From: SVTX01 sp045653805
GTDB taxonomy: Bacteria; Bacillota; Clostridia; Oscillospirales; CAG-272
Direction of reading: 5' to 3'
DNA: 64,000 nt
Assembly (NCBI GenBank): GCA_045653805.1
Contig: JAZOMF010000075.1
Location: forward strand, 124,001 to 188,000
How positions within the stretch are numbered: position 1 is the first letter of the stretch; each line of letters starts with the position of its first letter. This document shows positions 35,746-43,364 of this stretch, one piece after another. The position numbers and the translations under genes are program-made. The notes below the pieces were generated by a model, which made no database searches, was not told the DNA's origin, and saw nothing but the letters and a program-made list of their open reading frames with translations.

Positions 35746-36957
35746 ATGTGCAAACAAAAAAACAAAGCAAAAGCAGAAAAAACAGAAGAAATTTACGAGA
35801 TTTCCTCCGAAGAATATGCTATCCTTGAAGAAGATGAGCGCGATCAATGGTCTCCTGTAAAGGCAAAATACGAAAAAATTCCAAAAGTCTGCTTTGTAAC
35901 CTTTGGTATTGCCGCTATTTGCGGAATAATTTATATAATAGCATTGTTTAATGCAGACTTTGCAGATTTTATCAATCTTTATCCCGGAACTGCGGTAAGA
36001 TTCATTCTCGCCAAGCTCAGCGGAATACTCCCATTCTCATTAGCAGAGGCAGTAATTCTGCTCATACCGTTTATATGCTTTATCGGAATATGGTATCTGA
36101 CTAAATTCAGATGCGATACCCGAAGATCATCCATAGTCTCGATAGTTTGCATTCTTTCGGTAAGCGCTATGCTGCTATCATCATTTGTACTTTGTCTCGG
36201 AATAGGATATAAGGGAAATCCCCTCGAAGATAAGCTGGGACTTGTGGCAGAACCCGTAGAGGTCACAGAACTTTCCGACTCCACAAAGCACCTTATAGAT
36301 AAGATCAACGAGCTCACTCCTCAAATAATGTTTGGAGAAGACGGATTTTCTATAATGCCATATAGTTTTGAAGAAATGAACGAAAAACTGCTCGATGCCT
36401 ATGATGACTTTGACGATAATCACGATTTTCTTATTAGCTTTAACAGCAGATTAAAGCCCGTGTTGATAAGCGAGGCTATGTCCTATGCTCATATCGCAGG
36501 AGTGTATACCTTCTTTACGGGAGAATCAAACATAAATATGAATCTTCCTGATTACACTATTCCTTACACCGCCGCACACGAGCTGGCTCATCAGCGCGGT
36601 GTCTCACGTGAGGATGAAGCAAATATGATAGCATTTTTGGTTTGTATCAGATCCAACGATCCTTACATTCAATATAGTGCCTACCTTAACATGTACGAAT
36701 ATGTAGCAGCCGCACTCCAGAAGGCTGATCGTGATGAATACAATTTGATTTCCCGAAAGCTTGATCTATCAGTATATAACGAGCTGCTAGCTTACTCGGA
36801 ATTTTTCAAAAAATACAAAAAGTCCGTCACCAGCCAAGTTTCAGGCACGGTAAACGATGTGTTTCTCAAGGTCCAAGGAACCGAGGGGCGCGCCAGCTAT
36901 GGAATGGTAGTAGACCTAACGGTAGCATATTTCAAGAGTGAAAATATCATAGATTGA
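35746..36957 (+). CDS. DUF3810 membrane protein, metalloprotease-like
   Basis: A 403-residue integral membrane protein. The N-terminal cytosolic part is charged. Three membrane helices follow (about 45-70, 95-120 and 135-160). The outer domain contains TAAHELAHQRGVSREDEANM: an HExxH zinc motif with a downstream glutamate, typical of DUF3810 and gluzincin-like proteases. Substrate unknown; proteolysis is inferred from the motif. The ATG at 35746 follows AAAGGAATTA and avoids overlap with the pseudouridine synthase gene. Confidence 0.85.
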   Translation: MCKQKNKAKAEKTEEIYEISSEEYAILEEDERDQWSPVKAKYEKIPKVCFVTFGIAAICGIIYIIALFNADFADFINLYPGTAVRFILAKLSGILPFSLAEAVILLIPFICFIGIWYLTKFRCDTRRSSIVSIVCILSVSAMLLSSFVLCLGIGYKGNPLEDKLGLVAEPVEVTELSDSTKHLIDKINELTPQIMFGEDGFSIMPYSFEEMNEKLLDAYDDFDDNHDFLISFNSRLKPVLISEAMSYAHIAGVYTFFTGESNINMNLPDYTIPYTAAHELAHQRGVSREDEANMIAFLVCIRSNDPYIQYSAYLNMYEYVAAALQKADRDEYNLISRKLDLSVYNELLAYSEFFKKYKKSVTSQVSGTVNDVFLKVQGTEGRASYGMVVDLTVAYFKSENIID

Positions 36958-36983
36958 TTCCTCTCACAAACTTAATATTCACC

Positions 36984-37027
36984 AAAAAGCATTTTGCGGA
37001 ATATACTGTCCGTAAGATGCTTTTTTT
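36984..37027 (+). terminator. Terminator after DUF3810 gene
   Basis: AAAAAGCAT pairs with ATGCTTTTT around an interrupted inner stem (TGCGGA/TCCGTA), followed by a T-run. Confidence 0.7.
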
Positions 37028-37499
37028 GTGTAAAAAATGCAATTTGATTATCGAATACTTATTCATTTTTATGTCGTGGTAAATTACATTAGTGTAATAA
37101 CGACATTATTTTTGAATACAATTCGATTTTTATTCGTATTTTATTTAAATTTTATTGTTTTGTTCTTTTTTTATTCTCATTTTCTGCTATTTTACAACAT
37201 ATATAGAACATTTGCTCTTGTAGGCGTTTTAAAAATGTCGTCTTTATACGCGCGAATTATTTACATTTTTTTGGAAATTTAAATTGTAAACAAATTATTA
37301 AATATGCATAAAACCTATTTACTTTTATGCACTTTTGTGATATAATATAAACATACCGCTCAAAGAAGCAAATCAACAAAAATCTCTAAAATTCGACTGA
37401 AAAAAGCACCGATTCGACAGCGAAAAAAACGAGAAAACGAGATGCGCAGAGAGAACAAAAAACACACCGTCAGAAAGGCGGAAATCACGGAGGCTAATC
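37028..37499 (+). other. Very AT-rich gene-free leader upstream of murA
   Basis: No supported gene. It holds T-rich tracts (37080-37275), a small palindrome ATTACA-TTAG-TGTAAT (37083-37098), and the murA promoter with its overlapping inverted repeat (37305-37346). A roughly 150-nt untranslated leader follows, whose last 120 nt are A/G-rich and end in a GGAGG site. Confidence 0.6.
37305..37346 (+). promoter_or_regulatory. murA promoter with overlapping operator-like inverted repeat
   Basis: TTTACT (37318-37323) and TATAAT (37341-37346) have a 17-nt spacer. A perfect 9-bp inverted repeat, TGCATAAAA - 9 nt - TTTTATGCA (37305-37331), straddles the -35 box, the position expected for a repressor site. 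The regulator is unknown. Confidence 0.6.
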
Positions 37500-38789
37500 A
37501 TGGAACAGATCATTATCAACGGCGGCAAGACCCTTAACGGTAACGTTTCTATTTGCGGCGCAAAGAACGCTGCTCTTCCCATCATCTGCGCTTGTATTCT
37601 CAACGAGGAGAGCTGTATCATCGACAACATCCCTCCCGTTAGCGACATCGAGACCCTTCTCGACCTTCTCGCTTCCATGGGTGCAAACATAAACAGACTC
37701 ACCAAGAACTCGGTGGAGATCAACTGCAAGAACCTTGTTCCCTGCACCTCCTCCGTTGAGATGGCTTCTAAGATCAGAGGCTCCTCTTACCTCCTCGGTG
37801 CCGAGTTCGGTCGTTTCAGAAAGTCCAGTGTTCCCCACCCCGGTGGATGCAGTATCGGCTCTCGTCCTCTCGACCTTCACATGAAGGCTTTCGAGGCTCT
37901 CGGTGCTAACTGTTGCCACAAGAACGGCAGAGTTGAAGTTGAGTCTGACGAGATTGTTGGTAACAACATTTATTTCGATAAGGTATCCGTTGGCGCAACC
38001 GCTAACGCTATACTCGCTTCCGTTTACGCAGAAGGCACTACCGTTATCGAGAACGCAGCTCGCGAGCCCCACATCGTTGACCTCGCAGTATTCCTCAACT
38101 CCTGCGGCGCTAACATTTCAGGCGCGGGTACTTCCGTAATCAAGGTAAAGGGTGTTGAAAAGCTTCACGGTTGCCGTTACTCCATCATCCCCGACATGAT
38201 CGAGGCTGGAACTTTCATGGCAGCAGTTGGTGCGACCGGTGGAAGAGTTACTGTTAGAAATATCATCCCCAAGCACATGGAAGCGATCTCCGCAAAGCTT
38301 GAAGAGGCAGGCGCTACCGTTATCGTTGGCGATGACTACATAACCGTTGAAAGCTATGGCAAGCTCAAGGGTATCAGCATAAACACTCAGCCTTATCCCG
38401 GATTCGCAACTGATATGCAGCCCCAGTTCTCTGCTATGCTCTGCTTCGCAGAGGGTGCTTCCGACGTAGTTGAAAACATCTTCAACAGCAGATTCCAGTT
38501 TATGGATGAGCTTGCAAAGATGGGCGCAGACGTTAAGGTTGACGGTAATCACGCAGTTATCCGCGGCGGCGCAGAGCTCTCCGGCGCTCCCCTTTTCTGC
38601 CACGACCTCAGAGCAGGTGCGGCTATGGTAATCGCGGCTCTCGCAACCAAGGGCACTTCAACTCTTGAGGGTATCGATAAGATCGAGCGTGGATATTACA
38701 ATATCGTAGGCAAGCTCCGCGAGCTTGGCGCAGACATTCAAAAAAAAGTCAGCGTTCAGGACGAGCAGAGATATACCGCAGCATATTAA
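37500..38789 (+). CDS. murA: UDP-N-acetylglucosamine 1-carboxyvinyltransferase
   Basis: A 429-residue MurA, the committed step of peptidoglycan synthesis: transfers enolpyruvate from PEP to UDP-GlcNAc. The substrate lysine is in GAKNAALPIICA, and the catalytic cysteine is in HPGGCSIGSRPLDLH, so the enzyme should be fosfomycin-sensitive. ATDMQPQF and RGGAELSGAPL are as usual. Strongly biased codons indicate high expression. GGAGG lies 7 nt before the ATG. The partner murB is at 7142-8050. Confidence 0.96.
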   Translation: MEQIIINGGKTLNGNVSICGAKNAALPIICACILNEESCIIDNIPPVSDIETLLDLLASMGANINRLTKNSVEINCKNLVPCTSSVEMASKIRGSSYLLGAEFGRFRKSSVPHPGGCSIGSRPLDLHMKAFEALGANCCHKNGRVEVESDEIVGNNIYFDKVSVGATANAILASVYAEGTTVIENAAREPHIVDLAVFLNSCGANISGAGTSVIKVKGVEKLHGCRYSIIPDMIEAGTFMAAVGATGGRVTVRNIIPKHMEAISAKLEEAGATVIVGDDYITVESYGKLKGISINTQPYPGFATDMQPQFSAMLCFAEGASDVVENIFNSRFQFMDELAKMGADVKVDGNHAVIRGGAELSGAPLFCHDLRAGAAMVIAALATKGTSTLEGIDKIERGYYNIVGKLRELGADIQKKVSVQDEQRYTAAY

Positions 38790-38806
38790 TTTGAAAGAGG
38801 CTTAAA

Positions 38807-38887
38807 ATGAAAAAAGTATTATTTGACAGTTTCTACATATTCATTGAAACCTTTAAAAATACTAAAAAACGCAAATCAAGACATTAA
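38807..38887 (+). CDS. Possible 26-residue peptide after murA
   Basis: A short frame with GAAAGAGG before its ATG. It encodes MKKVLFDSFYIFIETF and then a very basic tail (KNTKKRKSRH). It lies 17 nt after murA and just before the terminator. It could be a true small protein or a chance frame; no family is recognised. Confidence 0.25.
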   Translation: MKKVLFDSFYIFIETFKNTKKRKSRH

Positions 38888-38893
38888 AAAACA

Positions 38894-38928
38894 TAAAAAA
38901 TCCGAGGCTTTTAGCCTCGGATTTTTTA
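38894..38928. terminator. Bidirectional terminator between murA and spoIVA
   Basis: TAAAAAATCCGAGGC pairs with GCCTCGGATTTTTTA over a short T/A loop, with A- and T-runs on both sides. Confidence 0.88.
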
Positions 38929-38935
38929 TACGACA

Positions 38936-40414
38936 TCAAAGAATGATACAAATAAGTCCGCCGCTTCCCTCGTTGATGATACGCTCAAGAGTTTCGGAAA
39001 GCTTAACGCGAGAAGCCTCGGGCATATGCTCAAGCTTGGAGTGGAGTCCCTCGTTCATAAGCTCGTAGAGGCTCTTTCCGAACATATTGGACGCCCAGAT
39101 CTTTTGAGGATCTTCTTCAAATTCGTTGAGCATATATTTCACAAGATCCTCGGATTGCTGTTCCGTACCAACGATAGGATTGATCTCGGTTTCGATATTG
39201 GCTCTTATCATATGGATTGATTGAGCCGATGCACGAAGTCGTACGCCATAGCCACCGGGTTGCTTGACTATTTCGGGATCGGCAAGACGAAGCTCGCTGA
39301 CATCAGGCATAACTATTCCGTATCCATTCTCCTCTGCTTCGTCAAGTGCCTCCTCAATCTTATCGTATCTCGCCTTCATTTCGGATAGCGACTTGAGAAG
39401 CGAGATAAGTTCCTCCTCACCGCTTATCTCAAAGCCAGTCAGCTCACTGATAACATCGTAATACAAGCCATCATTCATCGTTACCGATATGTGCGCTTTT
39501 CCCGTACCCAAGTCTATTTCGTCAACGGTTGCGCTCTTTATATACTCATTGTTCACCAAAGGTGCAAATGCATCCTTAATATCTCCTGCCTTCTTCACCT
39601 TGTCAGCGCACTCACGAACATCACTCAAAATAGAATCCTTTATTTTGTGTCTGCCATCAAGTGCCGTAGTCCATTCGGGCAGAGACACTCTTATTTCGGT
39701 AACGGGAAATTCATGAAGCACAAGTTCAAGTATATGTCGTATATCCTCGGCATCAAGATCAATACAAGAAACCAGTGCAACGGGCACGTCATATTTCGCC
39801 TCAAGCTCATAGGCTAATGCTACTGCCGCCTCACTTTCTGGGTGTGCGGAATTAAGTATCATAGCAAAGGGCTTTCCAAGGGCTTTAAGCTCGCCCACTA
39901 TTCTCTCCTCGGCTTCAACATAGCTGGGACGTGAAATATCCCCAATAGTGCCGTCAGTGGTGATGAGCATACCAATAGTAGAATGCTCACTGATCACCTT
40001 GTGAGTTCCCATCTCCGCCGCCTCGACGAAGGGCATAGGCTCTTCTCTCCAAGGTGTGCGAACCATTCTTGGCTGACCGTCCTCGATAGTACCCAGGGCC
40101 TCGGGAACTATGTAGCCTACACAGTCTACCATCTTGACTTTAAGGTTTGAGCAACCGTCCACACTTATCTGCACCGCTTCGTCAGGAATAAACTTAGGCT
40201 CAGTGGTCATAACCGTTTTGCCAGCCGCGCTTTGAGGCATTTCGTCTCTCGCCCGCTCTCTTGAATAGCCCTCGGCTATATTGGGAAGCACAAGTGCCTC
40301 CATAAATCTTTTGATAAAGGTAGATTTGCCCGTTCTCACAGGACCTACGACACCGATATAAATGTCTCCACCCGTTCTCTCGGCAATATCCCTATAAATT
40401 GAATGCTCTGCCAT
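38936..40414 (-). CDS. spoIVA: Stage IV sporulation protein A (coat basement ATPase)
   Basis: A 492-residue SpoIVA, the same length as the Bacillus protein. The Walker A near the N terminus is GVVGPVRTGKSTFIKRFME, and the switch region VDCVGYIVPEALG is that of this TRAFAC-type ATPase. SpoIVA polymerises irreversibly on the forespore surface and is the platform for coat assembly. The ATG at 40414 follows GGGAGGAT by 6 nt; homologues begin at this MAEHSIYRDIA. A sigma-E-like promoter lies 38-65 nt upstream. Confidence 0.97.
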   Translation of the reverse strand: MAEHSIYRDIAERTGGDIYIGVVGPVRTGKSTFIKRFMEALVLPNIAEGYSRERARDEMPQSAAGKTVMTTEPKFIPDEAVQISVDGCSNLKVKMVDCVGYIVPEALGTIEDGQPRMVRTPWREEPMPFVEAAEMGTHKVISEHSTIGMLITTDGTIGDISRPSYVEAEERIVGELKALGKPFAMILNSAHPESEAAVALAYELEAKYDVPVALVSCIDLDAEDIRHILELVLHEFPVTEIRVSLPEWTTALDGRHKIKDSILSDVRECADKVKKAGDIKDAFAPLVNNEYIKSATVDEIDLGTGKAHISVTMNDGLYYDVISELTGFEISGEEELISLLKSLSEMKARYDKIEEALDEAEENGYGIVMPDVSELRLADPEIVKQPGGYGVRLRASAQSIHMIRANIETEINPIVGTEQQSEDLVKYMLNEFEEDPQKIWASNMFGKSLYELMNEGLHSKLEHMPEASRVKLSETLERIINEGSGGLICIIL

Positions 40415-40452
40415 AAAAATATCCTCCCACAAATTGAGCGTTGTTTCGCTAA

Positions 40453-40479
40453 ATTATATGGGAGGAATTTTAAATTTAT
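40453..40479 (-). promoter_or_regulatory. Sigma-E-like promoter of spoIVA
   Basis: On the minus strand ATA (40477-40479), 16 nt, then CATATAAT (40453-40460) matches the sigma-E pattern (ATA, 16-18 nt, CATACANT) with one change. spoIVA is a known sigma-E gene in Bacillus. Confidence 0.6.
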
Positions 40480-40511
40480 TACAGTTTGTATTTTTTATTT
40501 GCGGACAAGCA

Positions 40512-42761
40512 TCAGCTTTCCATCTTGGACATCTCTCTTTGAGCCATTACAAGGCCGTAGTAGATTCCCTTCTTTTCTACAAGCTCATCGTGAGTGCCTA
40601 CCTCGGCAATCTTACCTTTATCAAGCACCACAAGGCGCGTTGCGTTTCGAAGGGTGGAAAGACGGTGGGCGATGGCTATTGTGGTTCTGTTTTTGGAGAG
40701 GTTCTGAAGCGCGTCCTGGATCTGCTTTTCGGTTTCGGTATCAAGAGATGCCGTAGCCTCATCAAGGATCAATATCTTGGGGTTATGAAGCAGTGCGCGT
40801 GCGATTGCAACTCTCTGTCGCTCTCCACCCGAAAGGCTATGACCCTTCTCGCCCACCTTGGTATCGTATCCGTCGGGAAGCTTGATGATAAAATCGTGAC
40901 ATCCCGCAAGCTTTGCCACGGCAATTATCTCTTCTCGTGAAGCCTCGGGTTTGGCGTAAGCGATATTTTGGTAGATCGTTCCCGAGAAAAGGAAGGTTTC
41001 CTGAAGCACCACGCCCATTTGAGATCTCAAAGCATCTTGGGAAATATCTCTTATATCAACTCCGTCAACACAGATGCTTCCGTCCTCAACGTCGTACATT
41101 CTCATAATAAGATTTATGAGAGTAGATTTACCAACGCCCGATTTTCCCACAAGACCGATAAATTCACCCGACTTAATGTGCAGATCAATATTGGTAAGTA
41201 CATCGGCGCACTTATCGTAGCCGAAGGAAGTGTTGTTAATATCAATGTCGCCCTTAATCGTAACGGTCACGGCATTGTCCTTGTCGCTTATCTCCTCGCT
41301 CTCGTCGATTATCTCGAACACCTTATTAGTTGACGTAAGGAAGTTTACTATCTGGCGGGGCAGGTGCGAGAACATTCTTAGAGGCCCGTAGATCATACTT
41401 GCGTAAAGCGAATATTTGGACATATCACCGATACTCATATCGGCGTTAAGTATGGCGTTACCAACGTACATAAGGATAATGAACTCACCAAAGCACATAA
41501 GGAACTGCATTATAGGCATAACGCTATACCAAAGAGTATCCGATTTCATCTGCAATTCTCTCTCCTCCGCCGCCACCTTTTCGTAGCGCAGAGTTTCCTT
41601 GCGCTCCATTCCAAAGGATTTAACCACACGTATTCCGGAGAAAATGTCGTGCAATACCGAGTTGGATTTCGCCGCTGCCTGCCAACAACGGCGGAAGAGC
41701 TTATGTATCTTTTTCCAAAGGAATCTAAATAGAAACACCACCAGCGGTGCGGGTATGAGAATGAGCAAAAGCAGTACGCCAAGATCATTAGCTATGAACA
41801 TAACAGCAACTGCTATAAGCAATAGAGCCTGCTCTACGATAGACGGAAATGAATGAACCAAAAATCGCTGTATCTCGCCTACATCGTGAGAAACTCTTCT
41901 CATAAGCTCACCTGCGGTGCGCTGGGATATTTTTGCGATCGACAGTCTTTGTATCTTCTCAAAAAGCATATCGCGAAGATCGACTATCATACTGTTACTT
42001 GCATTTATCAAGGCGTGACTTCTAAAAACGCCCATTGCACGAAGAACCACTTGTGACAAAAGCAACAAAAGAACCACACCGACATATTTAAGTGCATCGG
42101 TATTTCCCGCAATGATATAATCATCAACCAGTACCTTATTTATTTCCGGAACAAAGAGGTTCAAGCAGCTGATAGTAACGAACAATATAATCGAAATGAA
42201 TATAAACCACTTATAGGGCTTGATTATTCCCCACAGGCGCTTTATGGTGGTCAGCTTGCTGACACAACGCGGACACTTTTGTGAACCTCTTGGCAAGGGT
42301 CTTCCGCACTTGGGGCATCTGCTCCTATGCTCAAAGCCAGCCAAGCCCACTTTGGCTTTCATCTTGTCATAGTATTCTATTCCTCGCTCGGCGATACGGT
42401 TGAGCATCTTTATACTTCCGATCATTCTCTTGGCGCACGACATGGTGCCGATGCACAAAAGATGAGTTTCACCGCTCTTCAAGGTATATGAAGCAAACAC
42501 GGTGCCAACGCCGTTATCGGTCTTGAAGGACACTACGTCATCAAGAGCTATCTTGCTAGAGACCGCTCCATCGATTATTACGTTGATGTATTCTCTATCA
42601 ACGAATACCATTCCGTCAACTCTCACTCCCGCCTTTTCGGGATGGAGATCGAAAGTAAACAAAGAAACTACGTCTTCCCTTTGTACGTCAGGGAATATTT
42701 TCTTTAGCTTTTCTACGGGAGACACGCCATTTTTGCGCTTCCTTCGTCGAAGTCTCAACAC
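40512..42761 (-). CDS. ABC exporter half-transporter with zinc ribbon (DUF1854-linked), second
   Basis: A 749-residue fused membrane/ATPase protein. The first 150 residues are soluble and end in a zinc ribbon (CPKCGRPLPRGSQKCPRC). A six-helix exporter domain follows, then a full nucleotide-binding domain: Walker A GLVGKSGVGKSTL, signature LSGGERQRVAI, Walker B ILILDEATASLD and switch His in IAHRLST. The frame can be read from TTG at 42782, but GTG at 42761 has AAAGGCGG suitably placed. It probably pairs with the 43365-45659 protein. Substrate unknown. Confidence 0.85.
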   Translation of the reverse strand: MLRLRRRKRKNGVSPVEKLKKIFPDVQREDVVSLFTFDLHPEKAGVRVDGMVFVDREYINVIIDGAVSSKIALDDVVSFKTDNGVGTVFASYTLKSGETHLLCIGTMSCAKRMIGSIKMLNRIAERGIEYYDKMKAKVGLAGFEHRSRCPKCGRPLPRGSQKCPRCVSKLTTIKRLWGIIKPYKWFIFISIILFVTISCLNLFVPEINKVLVDDYIIAGNTDALKYVGVVLLLLLSQVVLRAMGVFRSHALINASNSMIVDLRDMLFEKIQRLSIAKISQRTAGELMRRVSHDVGEIQRFLVHSFPSIVEQALLLIAVAVMFIANDLGVLLLLILIPAPLVVFLFRFLWKKIHKLFRRCWQAAAKSNSVLHDIFSGIRVVKSFGMERKETLRYEKVAAEERELQMKSDTLWYSVMPIMQFLMCFGEFIILMYVGNAILNADMSIGDMSKYSLYASMIYGPLRMFSHLPRQIVNFLTSTNKVFEIIDESEEISDKDNAVTVTIKGDIDINNTSFGYDKCADVLTNIDLHIKSGEFIGLVGKSGVGKSTLINLIMRMYDVEDGSICVDGVDIRDISQDALRSQMGVVLQETFLFSGTIYQNIAYAKPEASREEIIAVAKLAGCHDFIIKLPDGYDTKVGEKGHSLSGGERQRVAIARALLHNPKILILDEATASLDTETEKQIQDALQNLSKNRTTIAIAHRLSTLRNATRLVVLDKGKIAEVGTHDELVEKKGIYYGLVMAQREMSKMES

Positions 42762-42803
42762 GTTTTCACCGCCTTTCTTCAAGATTTTATTTTGTGCAAA
42801 ATT

Positions 42804-43346
42804 TTATAGGTAAAGTTCTATTTTTCTGTAGCTTTTTCTATCAAGCTCGGACACTTGAGCGATAGAATATCGGTTTCCGTCTACGTCGATAAGGATAACG
42901 CTATCCTCACCCGTATGGATTATATTACGGAAGGTATCCTGCATGGTAAATTCAAACTTTTTACCGCTCTTGTCAGTGACCTTCCAATAGGAAAATCCGT
43001 ATCTTTCCTTCTGAGAATGTATCACACTTATCTCGGGAGAAAAATACTTTCTTTCGATCTCGGTGACAAGCAACGCCTTATCCTCTTCTCCGAAATCATC
43101 AATATTGTATATAAGACCTATCTCTCGGTTTTCTTCACCAAGCACCGCTATGTATTCCCAAAGCAGCTCGTGAGGAAATGCTCTGTGAAGAAAAACTCTG
43201 TCGTGCGACACTTCTTCGTCACCTGATTTAACGGTGACCATAAGAAATCCATTTTTCATCTTAAAGCTTGCATTTGAACCGTCAAGTCTTAATATCTTGG
43301 CGGCATCCTCAAGCATTATTTCATTTTTGTTTTCTATCTGTTCCAT
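42804..43346 (-). CDS. DUF1854 protein
   Basis: A 180-residue soluble protein matching DUF1854 (VFLHRAFPHELLWEYIAVLG, EIGLIYNIDDF). Family members sit beside exporters of this type; some relatives are labelled as associated with cyanophycin metabolism, but no cyanophycin gene is nearby. Lying between two half-transporters with gaps of 18 and 42 nt, it likely helps or regulates them. How is unknown. Confidence 0.85.
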   Translation of the reverse strand: MEQIENKNEIMLEDAAKILRLDGSNASFKMKNGFLMVTVKSGDEEVSHDRVFLHRAFPHELLWEYIAVLGEENREIGLIYNIDDFGEEDKALLVTEIERKYFSPEISVIHSQKERYGFSYWKVTDKSGKKFEFTMQDTFRNIIHTGEDSVILIDVDGNRYSIAQVSELDRKSYRKIELYL

Positions 43347-43364
43347 TTTTACCTCGTTTATAAG

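Noticed and set aside
37037..37282. An 81-codon Phe/Tyr/Ile-rich frame in the murA leader
   Set aside because: AT-rich sequence yields such frames by chance; no ribosome-binding site and it directly follows a terminator T-run.
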